Origin: Adiantum capillus-veneris
Lineage: Eukaryota > Streptophyta > Polypodiopsida > Polypodiales > Pteridaceae
Length of the DNA stretch: 60,000 bases
Reading direction: 5' to 3'
Assembly (NCBI GenBank): GCA_014529385.2
Contig: CM043943.1
Span: 153,181,092 to 153,241,091 of the forward strand
Made by a program: the position numbers and the translations under genes. Below are positions 1 through 10,802 of this stretch, in pieces (position 1 is the stretch's first letter; every line of letters starts with the position of its first letter). A model generated the notes under the pieces. The model was not told the origin of the DNA and did no database searches. It saw only the letters and a program-made list of their open reading frames with translations.

Positions 1-130
1 GGCCATTTTGGAAAAATGTAAAAAGTGTGTAACTCTAATCTTCACTGCTTCTTCATATTCATCTTCAATGTGTATTCATAAGGCTTTGATCTTTAGCAGC
101 TCTTGTTAATTGACGTCGGCTCAGTTAACA
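1..130 (-). repeat. LTR end of a minus-strand gypsy-like element (partial)
   Basis: The block ends in GTTAACA at 130 and is followed directly by a pyrimidine tract, the same arrangement as the end of the LTR at 39172. Read on the minus strand this is a polypurine tract followed by an LTR starting TGTTAAC. The remainder of the LTR lies outside the window. The boundary is inferred from the layout, because no second LTR copy is visible for comparison. Confidence 0.5.
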
Positions 131-143
131 TTCTCCCCTTCCG
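131..143 (-). other. Polypurine tract of the window-start element
   Basis: On the minus strand this reads CGGAAGGGGAGAA and abuts the LTR. It closely resembles the tract beside the LTR at 39172. The role as plus-strand primer is known for LTR elements in general. Confidence 0.5.
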
Positions 144-1140
144 ATTTTAGTGTCCCCCTCGGGCACTGTTGAAAAGTGCCCGTGGAGGTTGTGGAAGGTT
201 TTTGATTGGTTATTGATGGACTAATTGCCTTCATTTGTTGTTGAATTTTTTGATGAGGTTGATTCTGCTGTAGCAAATTGATTGGTCCAAATATGTCTGA
301 TGTGAGAGATGATGTTGTATTTGTCTATTGTAATAGCATAATTATGAGGCTGTTGTTTATTTATTATGAGTATGTACAAGTGAAGTAGAACAATGAGGAT
401 CTAAATTAGGGTCTAATACCTCGATGACCAAAGCGAAAAAACCCAGTGGGAAAAAAGTACCTTTGGGATACATGCATTTTTGGAGGACTCATTAGCATGG
501 GAAATATTAATAAAGTACTCAAGGGATTATTTACTGATAGATATGGAATTAAAAAGGCAGCAAATATAAGAGGTAGCATGATGGAACATTGGTTTGCCTA
601 TGTTAGTCCACTCAAGGTGCATAGGTGGAAGCAAATAAGAGTGTCTAATGCATATGTTCGATGATGGGACATCCTATATGCATTCATAGAAATACATGGG
701 AAACAATACGTTGTGCAAGAAATATTTTGAGGGGTTCTTTAGAAAGATGGTGTAGCTATAAAAGCATATGACATGGCTTTGCAAGCTGGCATCCTTTAAG
801 AATGGTTTTTGTTGTCGAGGATATGTGCTCTCATCTTATTGTGCATTGTGCATGAGTGTTAGACTCTATGACACTCCACCAATTGTAAGTTAATAAACTT
901 CAACTCTTATGCTCGTCTCATCTAGCATGAGCAACATGACTTAGTTATGATAAACTCTTTCAGCTTGAGTGTAAGCCTAATAACTCTTTCATCTTGAGTG
1001 TAAGCCTAATAACTACAACTCTTAGCATAGAGTTTATTACGACTTGAAGCTTTGGGACTAATGCTTTGCTCATTTTATGGCTCAGTAACCCGACTCTGAC
1101 TATTCCAAAGGGTTTTTTTGCACCCTGGTGACTTGCCTTT
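144..1140 (-). mobile_element. 3' non-coding internal region of the window-start element
   Basis: No convincing gene. About 340-480 resembles 39980-40090 (shared wording around 'tagggtctaa', 'gatgaccaaag' and 'aaaaaaccc'). About 1030-1105 resembles 40540-40605 (shared 'gaagctttgggactaa' and 'cgactctgac'). Both stretches lie between an LTR and a WxPK-type ORF, so this is the same part of a related minus-strand element. The 72-aa plus-strand ORF at 446-664 shows nothing recognisable and I do not call it. Confidence 0.55.
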
Positions 1141-1565
1141 TTACATTCTGGTGCTTACTACATACATTTCTTCAAGTAAAAGTAAGCTTGAATCCTCAAA
1201 AAGAGGATTAATGAAGGACCAAGTTGGCATTGAAGGTTTTTTCTGCCATACATGTTTTATCATCTTTGAATCAAGGGCTTTGTTGGTTGGGTTGTCCTTC
1301 CTTGATTGTGAAGACTCCAATATATGTTTGATTCTCCAATCCGGCATGTTGATAGGAGTCTTTGATGTTGTTGTTGGCCTCTGTTGGCTGGTGGTATTTG
1401 GTTTTTGACTCGGTTCCTTGCAAGACTCCGGAATCCAAATCTCTTGAGGACTTTTGTAGCTCCTTTGTTGACTTTGCTTAGCTCTAAGTCTTGTTGAGCT
1501 CTTGAGATCTTCATGCAGGTCTGGTGTAGTTGCAGTTGGCTTGTGGTTGACTGGTAGCCAAATCT
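1141..1565 (-). pseudogene. Fragment of a WxPK-motif retroelement ORF, cut by copia
   Basis: The open frame carries two spaced tryptophan motifs, KIWLPV and QEIWIPES. These match the W-[IV]-P-K motif arrays that follow the protease in the elements at 9115-18621 and 38201-49609. The part of the frame above 1565 lies in the copia LTR and is not original coding sequence. The function of the motif region is unknown. The position, upstream of the 3' non-coding region and LTR end on the minus strand, agrees with the other elements. Confidence 0.5.
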
Positions 1566-1793
1566 TGTTGGAATTAGGGTTGCAGAGAAACACAGATAGC
1601 TTGGAGAAGACGAAGGAAGCTCAAGGCACACAATAGAGAGTGTGTTACTTAGTGTGCAATGGAAAAGATAGATAGCCCTAGAGTGATGGGCGTATATACA
1701 ATGCACGGGGGGAAAAACCTCCTAAAGAGGGAAAAAATGCCCCGGAGGTCCTAGTGTGTTCACACACATCACTACCACATGTATATGGTAACA
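1566..1793 (-). repeat. 3' LTR of the truncated copia element
   Basis: About 228 bp. On the minus strand it starts TGTTACCATATAC and ends AATTCCAACA, giving the TG...CA ends. A purine tract (CCAGGGGGGATT at 1794-1805) precedes it. The single copy means the boundaries rest on these signals only. Confidence 0.7.
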
Positions 1794-1869
1794 AATCCCC
1801 CCTGGAGTGATGTAGTGAACGAGAGCTAGCACATGAGTAAAGGGAAGTGCCATGTCCTGAGGACAGGAT

Positions 1870-4800
1870 CAATCCACAAAGGGGAGTAAGACCAAAGCTT
1901 TGCGGAAAGCTTCAAGCTTCTCACGAGACAATGCCTTTGTGAAAAGATCTGCAAGGTTGTCCTGTGTTGGCACATAAGCCAAGCTGATCTCTCCTGCTTA
2001 GAGCCTCTCCCTGACATAGTGGTAATGCACCTCAATGTGCTTTGTGCGAGCATGAAAAACTGGGTTCCTCGCAACTGCCAATGCGCTCTGACTATCAGTG
2101 TAGATAGTGTTGGCAGTGTCTTATCCAACACCCAAATCAACCATAAGGTGTCTGAGCCATACACACTCAACCGTAGCTGTGAAGACTGCCCTGTACTCAG
2201 CCTCAGAACTTGAAGTGGCCACAGTAGGTTGCTTCTTGCTCAACCATGATATACATGAACTACCAAGCATGAAACAAAAACCACTTTTGGACACTCGTGT
2301 GTCAAAACAACCATCCCAATCTGAGTCCGAACAATCATGTAAGTCTGGCGGCAATGATCCCCCCTTGGGATAAAACAAGCCAAGATGTAAAGTGCCACTA
2401 AGGTAGCGGAAAATTATCTTGATAGCCTGCCAATGCTTAGACCCTGGGCTATGCATAAATCTGCTGACCTGTGAGACTGCAAACTGAATATCCAGCCTCG
2501 TGTTGCATACATAAATGAGGCAGCCAACGGCAGTCTGGTAAAGAGTGACATCAGCAGGATCGCCAGCATCATGTAGACTCAACTTCAAACCTATTTCCAT
2601 GGGAGTGGCAATAGGTTTGCAATCCTCAAGTCCAAAATTACATAGCAATGTCTCTATGTAACTTTTCTGACACAAGGCAATACCACCATCACACTGCTTA
2701 AACTGTATACCCAAGTAATGATGCAACAACCCCAAATCTTTCATCTTGAAAGTAGCATTCAAATCTTTCATCTTGAAAGTAGCATTCAAATCAGCCTTAA
2801 ATTCAACAATATGTCTCTCATTTGGTCCAGTGATCAGCAAATCATCAACATAAAGAACAACAATAAGAAGTACATCACCCTCACGCTTTACATACAATGT
2901 GCTTTCTGTTGGACTGTTACGAAAGCCTTGTTTGACCAAATGAGTGTCAGCTTTCTCATACCAAGCACGAGGAGATTGCTTCAACCCATACAAAGCCTTC
3001 TTACATCTGCACACTTTGTCCTCTTGTCCTTTTATGACAAAACCGCGAGGCTGCGTTGCATAAACTTCCTCAAATATGTCACCATTCAAGAAAGCAGTAA
3101 CAATGTCTGATTGATGTACATCCCAACCAAAATGAACTGCCAATGCACATAGAAAACGCACATTAGTCATACGACAAGAGGGAGAAAAAGTCTCTTCATA
3201 ATCTATGCCTTTTTGCTGTGCATAACCCTTTGCAACAAGTCAAGCCTTCTGGCGATCGATCTCACCATCTGGCTAGCATTTCAACTTGTAAACCCACTTG
3301 GTACCAATGGCCTTTTTGCCAGGAGGCAAATCACATAAAGTCCATGTGTCATTTTCTATAAGTGTATCATATTCTGATTACATGGCAGCCATCCAATTTT
3401 CTGAATTCTGTGCTTCATCAAAAGACAGAGGCTCCTCAACATCATGTAAACTAGACACAGCCAAAGCATAACAATCTGATGCATAAGATGCATGGCGAGA
3501 GCCTGAACGAGTACGACTAGACAAAGGTGCATCCAATTTACTGTCACGCAACGTGTGCACCAGCCATTTTGGCATACCTCTAGCGTGCTCATTTTCAGCC
3601 CTTTCCTCATCAAGTATATCATGTACATCTGCATCAGTAATAGGCTGATCTAGAACATTTTCAGAAACCCCCATAGGCTGTACATTTGCCTCATTGGAAC
3701 TTAAATTCGTATTTCCACCACTGAAAAGAGGCAACAAAGTGTCATAAATGTCCTGTGAGCTTACATTACTGTCTCTAGTACATGACAGCAAGGGCTGAAC
3801 AGAATCTTCCACAAACACTACATCCCGAGAAACCAGAATACGTTTTGTTTGCGGATGATACAACCTGTAACCTTTGCTTTCAGCACTATAACCAACAAAA
3901 ATACATTTCACAGCCTTATCATCCAATTTTCTGCGCTGCACTTGTGGCACCAAAGCATATGCCAAACAACCAAAAACACACATGTACTCAATAGAAGGTT
4001 TTCTATCATGCCATGCTTCATATGGATTAATAGACTACAAAGCTTTCATAGGACACCTGTTAAGTACATAAGTGGCACACATGATGGGCTCAAGCCAAAA
4101 AGAATGCGGTAAAGCTTGACTTTTGACCATACATCGTGCCATTTCCGTTAGTGACCTGTTTTTCCTCTCAGTAACACCATTTTGTTGAGGTGTATAAGGC
4201 ACTGTACATTGGTGTTTTATCCCACGACTAGCCAGAAATGCATTAAATTCATGAGACATATACTCCTCCCCTCAATCGGAACGGAGGGTGTCCATAGTAC
4301 ATTTCGAGACATTTTCAGCCATAGCTAGAAATTGTTTGAAGCACATAAAAACTTCGGACTTCGCTTTAAGCGGAAATACCCATGCATGCCTAGAGTAATC
4401 ATCAATGAAAGTCACGAAGTACAGGTAATTGCCCAAGGACGGAGTTTGCATGGGCCCACAAACATCACTATGCACAAGCTGCAACCTGCATGTGGCCCGA
4501 ACTGAACCATCCTTTGGAAATTTAGAACGCTACATCTTACCCAAAATACAGCCTTCACAAACATGTTTGACAGGTGCTTCAAGAGGTGGCAAAGAAGCAA
4601 CCATATCAGATTTCTGCAAACGCAGCAAACTAGCAAAATTCAGATGACCAAAACGTGCATGCCAAAGTTTTGCATCTGAAATAGCCCTTGAATCTGCAAC
4701 AGCATTTGCAAAATTTTATCCACACTTGTCATACAAAGTGAGCTTATACAGCCCATGGCACAAAAGCCCAGATGCAACAATTTCATCACAAAAACTAAGA

Positions 4801-5396
4801 TCATGAACTGTACATCTGTCATCCACAAATTTGACTACAAGTCCAAGTCTAGCAAGTGCGGATACAGAGAAGAGATTCTTCTTGATCCCAGGTACATAAA
4901 GTGCATCAACAAGTGTGAAGGAACTGCCATTAGCAGCAGTGAGCACAATCTTTCAAACTCCCTGAACTAGATAAGAGGCGTTGTTGGCACAAGTGATTGA
5001 ATTCCCATGAGGGACAGACTCAAGAGAGGTAAACAATTCACGATGTGAGGTAATGTGCTTTGTAGCACCACTGTCGAAATACCACACATGTGAATCTGTA
5101 GCAATTGACAAGCATGCATCATGGACAGCAAGATTGTAAGTGCACTCTGGGCTAAAAGCCCATTTTGCATCAACATCAGCAGCACAGTCTCCTTTCACAG
5201 AAGACTCAACAATGGCTGCATTTGTAGTGGAACCAGCATTTGCAGTGGAACCACCCTCTTTCTTCTTAGCCTCTTTGGCCTTCAACTTAGGACACGACTT
5301 GATCAAGTGATCATTGGCTTTACAATAATGGCAACACATCTTCTTTTTGCCTTCAATAATGGCTTTACGATGTTTACTTGCAATTTTGGTACCCAT
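1870..5396 (-). pseudogene. Copia gag-pol polyprotein (broken)
   Basis: In minus-strand order: a CCHC knuckle (CCHYCKANDHLIKSC) near 5330; a retropepsin site (WYFDSGATKHIT) near 5070; GAG-pre-integrase and integrase with FIDDYSRHAW near 4400 and PQQNGVTERKNR near 4180; the copia RT with YVDDLLI near 2850; and RNase H with SSSEAEYRA near 2195. The carboxy end (DNLADLFTKAL) falls near 1930 in a shifted frame. Stops and frameshifts occur at about 4270, 4530, 4720, 4950, 3375 and 3240. The order PR-IN-RT-RH is diagnostic of Ty1/copia. No activity is expected. Confidence 0.9.
2734..2787 (-). repeat. 27-bp in-frame tandem duplication in the copia RT
   Basis: Two consecutive identical 27-bp units (2734-2760, 2761-2787) make the protein repeat the peptide DLNATFKMK just after the YVDD region. 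The reading frame is kept. Confidence 0.9.
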
Positions 5397-5400
5397 ATAT

Positions 5401-5440
5401 GTCTATTACCTCTATAGTACTCTTGTTCTTTTAAGCTCCA
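5401..5440. other. Junction between copia remnant and DNA transposon
   Basis: About 40 bp with no coding content. I see neither a copia LTR nor a target duplication matching the far side at 24784. Confidence 0.4.
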
Positions 5441-5473
5441 CATTAGGGCAAAAAATGACTCAAAAAGGGCTAT
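5441..5473 (+). repeat. Left terminal inverted repeat of the DNA transposon
   Basis: Matches the right end with roughly 27 of 33 positions agreeing by eye, allowing one-base gaps. A further TAAGGATT is shared slightly inward. Confidence 0.55.
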
Positions 5474-5883
5474 TTATTAATCTAAGGATTAAGGAATAGT
5501 CCAATAGTTATTTGACACGTATGAAAAAGTATGGCACTCTTGTCTCCTCTATTGTGGGTTTTGGTGGTCCTATTTTGACGGAGAACCGCTAAATGTCTTG
5601 ATCATAAGGCTGAAACTGCTATATTTGGGTGCTTTCGGCAAGAGAGCTCATTAAATTTGCGGCCCAAAGTAATGAAGTCTCATATTTTATTCTATTTTAT
5701 ATTTCATAAAAGCGTTGTCAAAAGATACGAAATCTATGTCAGAAGGCTCTCAAAACAAGGGCATTAATGACAAATCATCTACTTTTCTCAAACGTATACC
5801 TTTTTCGCTCTCTCTCTATTTTGTAAGAGGTTTAAGTGTTTCTGTCTATATTTTCTTTCTTCTTCTCTAATCTTTGAGTTTCC
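5474..5883 (+). promoter_or_regulatory. 5' region of gene A
   Basis: No ORF. The last 75 bases before the ATG are rich in CT and TTC runs (from about 5806), as in many plant 5' leaders. There is no clear TATA box. Confidence 0.3.
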
Positions 5884-7057
5884 ATGGCATCTTTTGCACG
5901 TCGCCCTTCACATAACATAACTTCTTGTGACTTTCATAACGTTAGAGAGGATGGTCTTTGGAAGCCCATATCTTTTCGTGTGAATGACTGGGTAACAATG
6001 CTTCCTTCATGCAAAGGTGTACACAGAGTGAAGAGAACTAAATGTGATAAAGTAAAAAACCATTGGAAAGGTCGTGTTCTTGCTTTCAAAGTGACCAACA
6101 ATGGCTGGCTAGCTAAGGTTCAACATGTGTACATGGCCAAGGATATGGTGTTAGACTGGGAAGAACATCCCACACTACATTCTTATTGTAAGTACAAAAA
6201 AAACTTCTATTTCATAGAGTGAATTTTTCATTATCCCATTGTTGTTCTCATTTTTTGATTCCATTCCAGATATGTTTCCTTCAATAGTTGTGGAATGGCA
6301 GCATGTGGAGAGTCTAAGTGGGACGTTCAAAGCAATGCATAAAGGGATTGCAGATGCTATGTATGCTGACAAGCCACCTTCCTTTTACAAAACAATGGAT
6401 TTGTTTGTCTATTTTGAAGAATACAAAGTTCCATCACGAGAAGGTGCATATGGAGAATTTCATCAGTTACCCGTTCCCACCATAAGTTCACTTGACTGGG
6501 AAGCTCCTGATGCATGTACTATATCAAGCTTCAAATCCAAGATCAAAGAAGACATCCTTAAAGCTATGTCTCCGGGCAGGATATCAAGAAGGATTAAAGT
6601 TCAATGGTTCTTGCCTATACATGTCTTTGTGGCATGTTTCAAAACAATGGACATGCAGAGGACAAAGACGATGTGGCTTAATAGAAGACTTTCTATGACT
6701 GAACTGGATAATGTACTTGGAGACGGATGGAGCACCAAAGAAATTTTCCATATTGTTGATAATATTAGTTGTAGAGTAAGCCCAAACTCTATGTCTATCT
6801 CATATCAACTATGTCATCAATCATTAGTTCTAGGCTACGACTATAGGAGATGGAGAAGCAAATTAGGTAGCTGGGTTCCTCTCGACTCTGAGGAAAATTG
6901 TCCAGAGTTTGAACTAAAGGTCACAGTCCATCCACACACCGAGTATAGAAGCCTGATAGTAACAACAAATTGGAGACTAAATGATGTCAGAGAATCTCTT
7001 GAGTTTCTTGATGAAACATCTCCTGAGTATAGATTCAAGTGGATGAAATTGTGGTGA
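5884..7057 (+). CDS. Gene A: two-exon protein of about 363 aa, possibly BAH-like at the amino end
   Basis: Exons 5884-6187 and 6270-7057 join in frame across an 82-bp intron with strong signals (TATT|gtaagt, cattccag|ATAT), giving 364 codons including the stop. The first about 100 residues contain FRVNDWVTML, WKGRVLAFKV and WLAKVQHVYMAKDM, a pattern of beta strands that recalls BAH domains (entry strand, variable loop, a/vkVrwFyrpeD). DLFVYFEEYKVPS later may be a further BAH strand. This is a weak, by-eye match. The carboxy half is not recognised. It is intact, in contrast to B, C and D, and converges on gene B. A domain in another fold family is possible. It probably acts in the nucleus if the BAH reading is right. 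Confidence 0.6.
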
Positions 7058-7368
7058 GCACAAGGATGGAGAATTCAACCTCTTGCATCACATGCCTTCC
7101 CCCAAAAAGATTTGTATTTGAGCCACTTGCAAGGACTTGAAAAAACAAGTTCAATATTGTAATCATTTTGCAAATATATTTATCTTTTCTCTACCTTATT
7201 GTGAACATTATTTATGTTATTTTAAACTTACATGACATCATGATACACATTTAAGAATCAATAGTTGGTATTTAGTATTTGAAGTACAAAATTATGAATC
7301 ACCAAAGGGTATATATATGTTCATATGGACAAAATGAACAAAAGTGTACATAGCTTTTGTGGAGTAAT
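7058..7368. other. Convergent 3' ends of genes A and B
   Basis: AT-rich spacer of about 310 bp between two converging genes. No further ORF or repeat. Confidence 0.4.
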
Positions 7369-7679
7369 CAATCATGAAAGTCCACGTTTCTTTTTGCATG
7401 AGAGGATTTTGCATCCTCAGAGACCCTTTTTCTTTTGTGTTCAGAAGGGGGTGAAAGTTCAGTAGTGGGTGGTGGTGGTGACTTGGGCTCCTCAGGGCTT
7501 GGCACGGGTGACTTGGCAGGGGTTGGTGCTTTGGGCTCCTCAAGGCTTGGCACGGGTGACTTGGCAGGGTTGGTGCTTTGGGATCCTAAGGAGGGGCTGG
7601 CTTGGGTGACTTGGCAACCTTCTTTGGCAACATGAATGGTAGCTTGAAAGGTGAGCTAGGTGCCTCCCCCTTACTGTTC

Positions 7680-7970
7680 TTAAGTGTACGACACTTTTGA
7701 ACCTTGAATTTCAATGGTGAGTGGAATGGATGTCCCTTTGTATCTGCTCTTTTTTTTTGCAGGGCTCTTCTTCTTGGTGGGACTCTTCCCCTTGGCAGTC
7801 TTCTTGGTGGGACTCTTCCCCTTGGCAAGGATCTTCTTCTTGGTGGGACTCTTCCCCTTGGCAGGACTCTTCTTGGCATGGCTCTTCTTTGGACTCTTCT
7901 TGTGATCATTTTTCTTTGTATGGATCTTCTTTGTAGGACTTTTCTTCTTTTGATCCATTTTCTTGCATCC
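7680..7970 (-). other. SPKK-type basic repeat tail of gene B
   Basis: One minus-strand frame gives repeated KSPTKK, KSPAKK and AKGKSPTKK units; another gives an arginine-rich repeat. The SPKK motif is known to bind the DNA minor groove in histone H1 and sea-urchin H2B tails. Which frame is used is unsettled because the gene is decayed here. Confidence 0.5.
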
Positions 7971-8193
7971 AAACCCTTGGTGGCTCTACATTTCTTTGGT
8001 GGCAAAGGAGATTTTGGATTATTTGGATTTATTGATCTTTCCAAAACCATAGAAACGGTCGTCTCTCTTACCCACGTGACCCAAGACTCTGGACAGTCAT
8101 GCAACTGAAAAAAATAGAAAAAGGAATTAAAGGACATGAGTACATACATACATAGTTAAGACATCAAAATAAATACATGAGCCACACACTTAC

Positions 8194-8610
8194 GGTGAGT
8201 GTAGTCATCCGGCACCTTGACTCAAGATATCTCCATGCATTGGCAAGCACCCTCCATCCACAAGATGTTGAGTCTGTCTGTAAAGGCACTTTTTGATTGT
8301 AGTACTTGAAAGCTTCTATATTGTAATCCTTATTTGTGGTACTTAGGTGACCAACAATAAGTTTGGCAGCACTGCAAGAAGACATTGAATCAAAAAGCTA
8401 CTAATAGAAAACAATGGGCCATCAAGCATAGATCATACTTCATACTTACAGTTTACTTCTCCCATGGATACTTGACAATGAATTCATAAATATAATATCT
8501 TTCTCCAAAAGATTGAAGATAATAAGACTCCAATGTCCTCTACAAAAAATAACAATTAGCTAGGAATACCACAAAATGTTAAAAATAACATGTATTGAGT
8601 TAAGATTTAC
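8194..8610 (-). other. Ulp1/C48-type protease core within gene B
   Basis: Across three exons the segment has His-Trp in GGHWSL, then IIFMNSLSS where Ulp1 enzymes carry the catalytic Asp (Y/F-x-D-S-L), and Q-T-D-S-T-S-C-G for the oxyanion Gln and nucleophile Cys. The Asp position is Asn here. The order His - (Asp/Asn) - Gln - Cys is that of C48 peptidases, which occur in several plant transposon families. Confidence 0.8.
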
Positions 8611-9109
8611 CCTTCAACATAGGGGTATATTATGTAATTGTTGGTCAGCATGTTAAAATCTTCAAAAAAACTTGAAAGGGTTCCTTGCTTGTTAAAAAGG
8701 CATTGTGTCACTAGAGGGTCAAGTATGGAAATTTGCATAGCTAGAGCCTCTGGAAGATCCCTCATAAGACACCTGAAAAAGAAAACACACCTCCCAATGA
8801 GGCCCTTGTGCCTGCCTTGCACATGCACTAATAATTAGCAAAGGAGCAACACATACCTGAGACAGATAAAGAGCACAGTGTCATCGAGCTCAATGTTGGG
8901 ATTTACAAGCGTACTTGTGTCTTGAGGGAATATGTTCAGGTACGCCTCATTATCTCCAAACAAAGAGACATCCATCACCATTTGGCCTGTAACTTTTTCA
9001 TAAAGAAGAGAGTTGGATGCTCTTAAAATTTATTCTTGCTCTTTAAGGATAGAATCCTTTGATATAATGTCTTGCTCCCTCTCAACCTCCTTTCCTGCTT
9101 TGATATCAT

Positions 9110-9114
9110 GGGCC
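9110..9114. repeat. Target site duplication GGGCC (left)
   Basis: GGGCC immediately precedes the 5' LTR and recurs at 18622-18626 right after the 3' LTR. Five bases is the usual size for LTR integration. Confidence 0.95.
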
Positions 9115-9413
9115 TGTTAACCCTCACGGCTCACGGACACCCATCACCTACGATGGACGCGTATTATGTATTTGGTAGAGTCAGGTACCGGGCTTGTCGG
9201 ACCAATAGGGAAAGGTAGAGTGATCGTCGATGAGAGGCGCACTCTAACTGGGACATTCAAGGGATTAGTTGGCTAAGCATGGGCGCCCAAGTGTGAATGG
9301 GGTGAGCTCCTATAAAAGCCAACTAAACCTAATTTTTACTCATTCTCTCATTTGTGCAATAGAAGAGTGCTCTTGCTCCATCTCCATCTCCATCTTCTTC
9401 TTCTTCACCTCCT

Positions 9414-9450
<37 letters not shown>

Positions 9451-9700
9451 GAGAGTGTGTGTGCGATCGAGCATTACGAAGGCACGACGGCGGCGAAGCG
9501 GTTGAGCGTGGCACGACTGCAGCTTCTTCTTCATCGCGGCGAGGAATCCACCACGAAGGCGAGCGTAGAGCGGTGAGTGACACACCCTTTGTTCTCTTGA
9601 GCTTGCTAGTTTAGGCTTGTTGTGTGCTTGGAGCCGTTTGTGGCTCGCACACGGTGTATTGGCAAATCCCTTGCTTCGACAGTGCGGCAAGGAGCGCACA
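9115..9700 (+). repeat. 5' LTR
   Basis: Starts TGTTAACCCTCACGG and ends GGAGCGCACA. Contains TATAAAAG at about 9311 as a likely promoter and a (TG)n(AG)n run at 9415-9450. Matches the LTR at 18036-18621 over its full length with four substitutions. Confidence 0.97.
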
Positions 9701-9704
9701 TTTT

Positions 9705-9722
9705 TGGCGCCGTTGCCGGGGA
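9705..9722 (+). other. Primer binding site, tRNA-Asp type
   Basis: TGGCGCCGTTGCCGGGGA, complementary to the 3' end of plant tRNA-Asp, four bases after the 5' LTR. Common in Tat/Athila-type gypsy elements. Confidence 0.9.
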
Positions 9723-9822
9723 TATGCCCTACACTAAGCTCGGTTAGCACTTTACGCTTCCTTGTGGTGCAATTTCTATCATAGGAAAGGCAGGGAAGGA
9801 GTGCGTGGAGATTTCTGTTTTT

Positions 9823-10145
9823 CGCGTTTTCTGCATTTGCTGTCAAGTTTCAATTTCTGCTATTGTCTGCGTTTTTTCAATTTTTGCAATTTCTGCATTT
9901 TCAAGTTCGGCGTTTTCAATTTCTGCAATTTTCTACATTTCTGCGTTTTTCAATTTTCTGCATTTCTGCATTTTCAATTTCTGTAATTTTCTGCAATTCT
10001 GCGTTTCTTCAATTTTCTGCAATTTCTGCATTTTCAAGTTCGGCGTTTTCAATTTTTGCAATTTTCTGCATTTCTGCGTTTTTTCAATTTTCTGCATTTC
10101 TGCATTTTCAATTTCTGCGTTTTCAATTTCTGTATTTTTTGCATT
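9823..10145 (+). repeat. Degenerate short tandem repeat in the leader
   Basis: Many imperfect copies of units such as TTTCTGCATTTTCAA and TTTCTGCAATT. Long open frames here (Phe/Ser/Ile-rich) come from the repeat and are not genes. An A-rich stretch follows to about 10235. Confidence 0.8.
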
Positions 10146-10262
10146 AAAAAAAAATGAAAAAAAAAAGTTTTAAAAATAAAATTTTTGGAAAAAAAAAATT
10201 TATTTAAAAAAATAAAAATTAAAAAAAAAACCGAAAAATAAAAACGCGAGCGAGCGGGCGGC

Positions 10263-10360
10263 TAAATTTTTCGAAAATAAAAAACGTGACTCTTAAAACG
10301 GACGGGTTGGTTAAATTTTTCGAAAATAAAAAACGTGACTCTTAAAACGGACGGGTTGGT
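10263..10360 (+). repeat. 49-bp direct tandem duplication in the leader
   Basis: Two identical consecutive 49-bp units (10263-10311, 10312-10360) beginning TAAATTTTTCG. Just downstream are short GATCGG and CCCAAG repeats (10376-10425). Confidence 0.9.
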
Positions 10361-10802
10361 TTGTATAAAAGGTAGATCGGGATCGGGATCATTTTCCCAA
10401 GCCCAAGCCCAAGCCCAAGCCCAGGCCTCAGTCTTATGATATATACTAGACTCACTCTTATATATATACCCTACTCCCTCAAGAGAGAATGAGAGCATGT
10501 GGGACAAGTCCTCCACTCTCCTCCTTTCCCTTCCCACTTGCACCCTTAGACTTTCTAGTTTGGGCCTAGTTCCCTACTGGAAATTGATAGTTTTAGGGAT
10601 TCCGAGGGCATAGAGTGACCAAACGGAGGGCTGTAAAGCACGGCACGACCCTCTGACCGATATGCTCGTTTCGAGCTATCACACGGCCCATTCCACGACA
10701 CGCTCTAAAAAATCTAGCAAAAAAACAAACAAAAAACACGCTAAAAACTAGTCACAAGGCCTCCTAGAGCAGCTTTTTGACACCTTAGGGTATCAAAAGC
10801 AC

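Larger units (their letters stand above)
1566..5400 (-). mobile_element. Truncated Ty1/copia retrotransposon
   Basis: Minus-strand copia element with a 3' LTR (1566-1793), a polypurine tract and gag-protease-integrase-RT-RNase H in copia order. No matching 5' LTR exists near 5400, and the amino-terminal part of gag is missing, so the 5' end is deleted. The coding frame is broken many times. It sits inside the WxPK ORF remnant of the window-start element. No target duplication can be shown because the 5' end is lost. Confidence 0.85.

Noticed and set aside
5441-5473. Reading the shared CATTAGGGC blocks as chance fragments of a dispersed repeat
   Set aside because: They lie in inverted orientation exactly outside the first and last of four genes, which fits terminal repeats better. 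The lack of a target duplication keeps the confidence moderate.
7704-8108. Plus-strand hydrophobic, Trp/Ser-rich ORFs
   Set aside because: Antisense shadow of the lysine-rich repeat tail of gene B.
9269-9583. ORFs inside the LTRs (also 18190-18504)
   Set aside because: They overlay (TG)n and (AG)n runs and occur on both strands; LTR sequence, not genes.
9823-10173. Phe/Ser-rich ORFs of 74-122 aa on the plus strand
   Set aside because: They are produced in several frames by a TTTCTGCA-type simple repeat.
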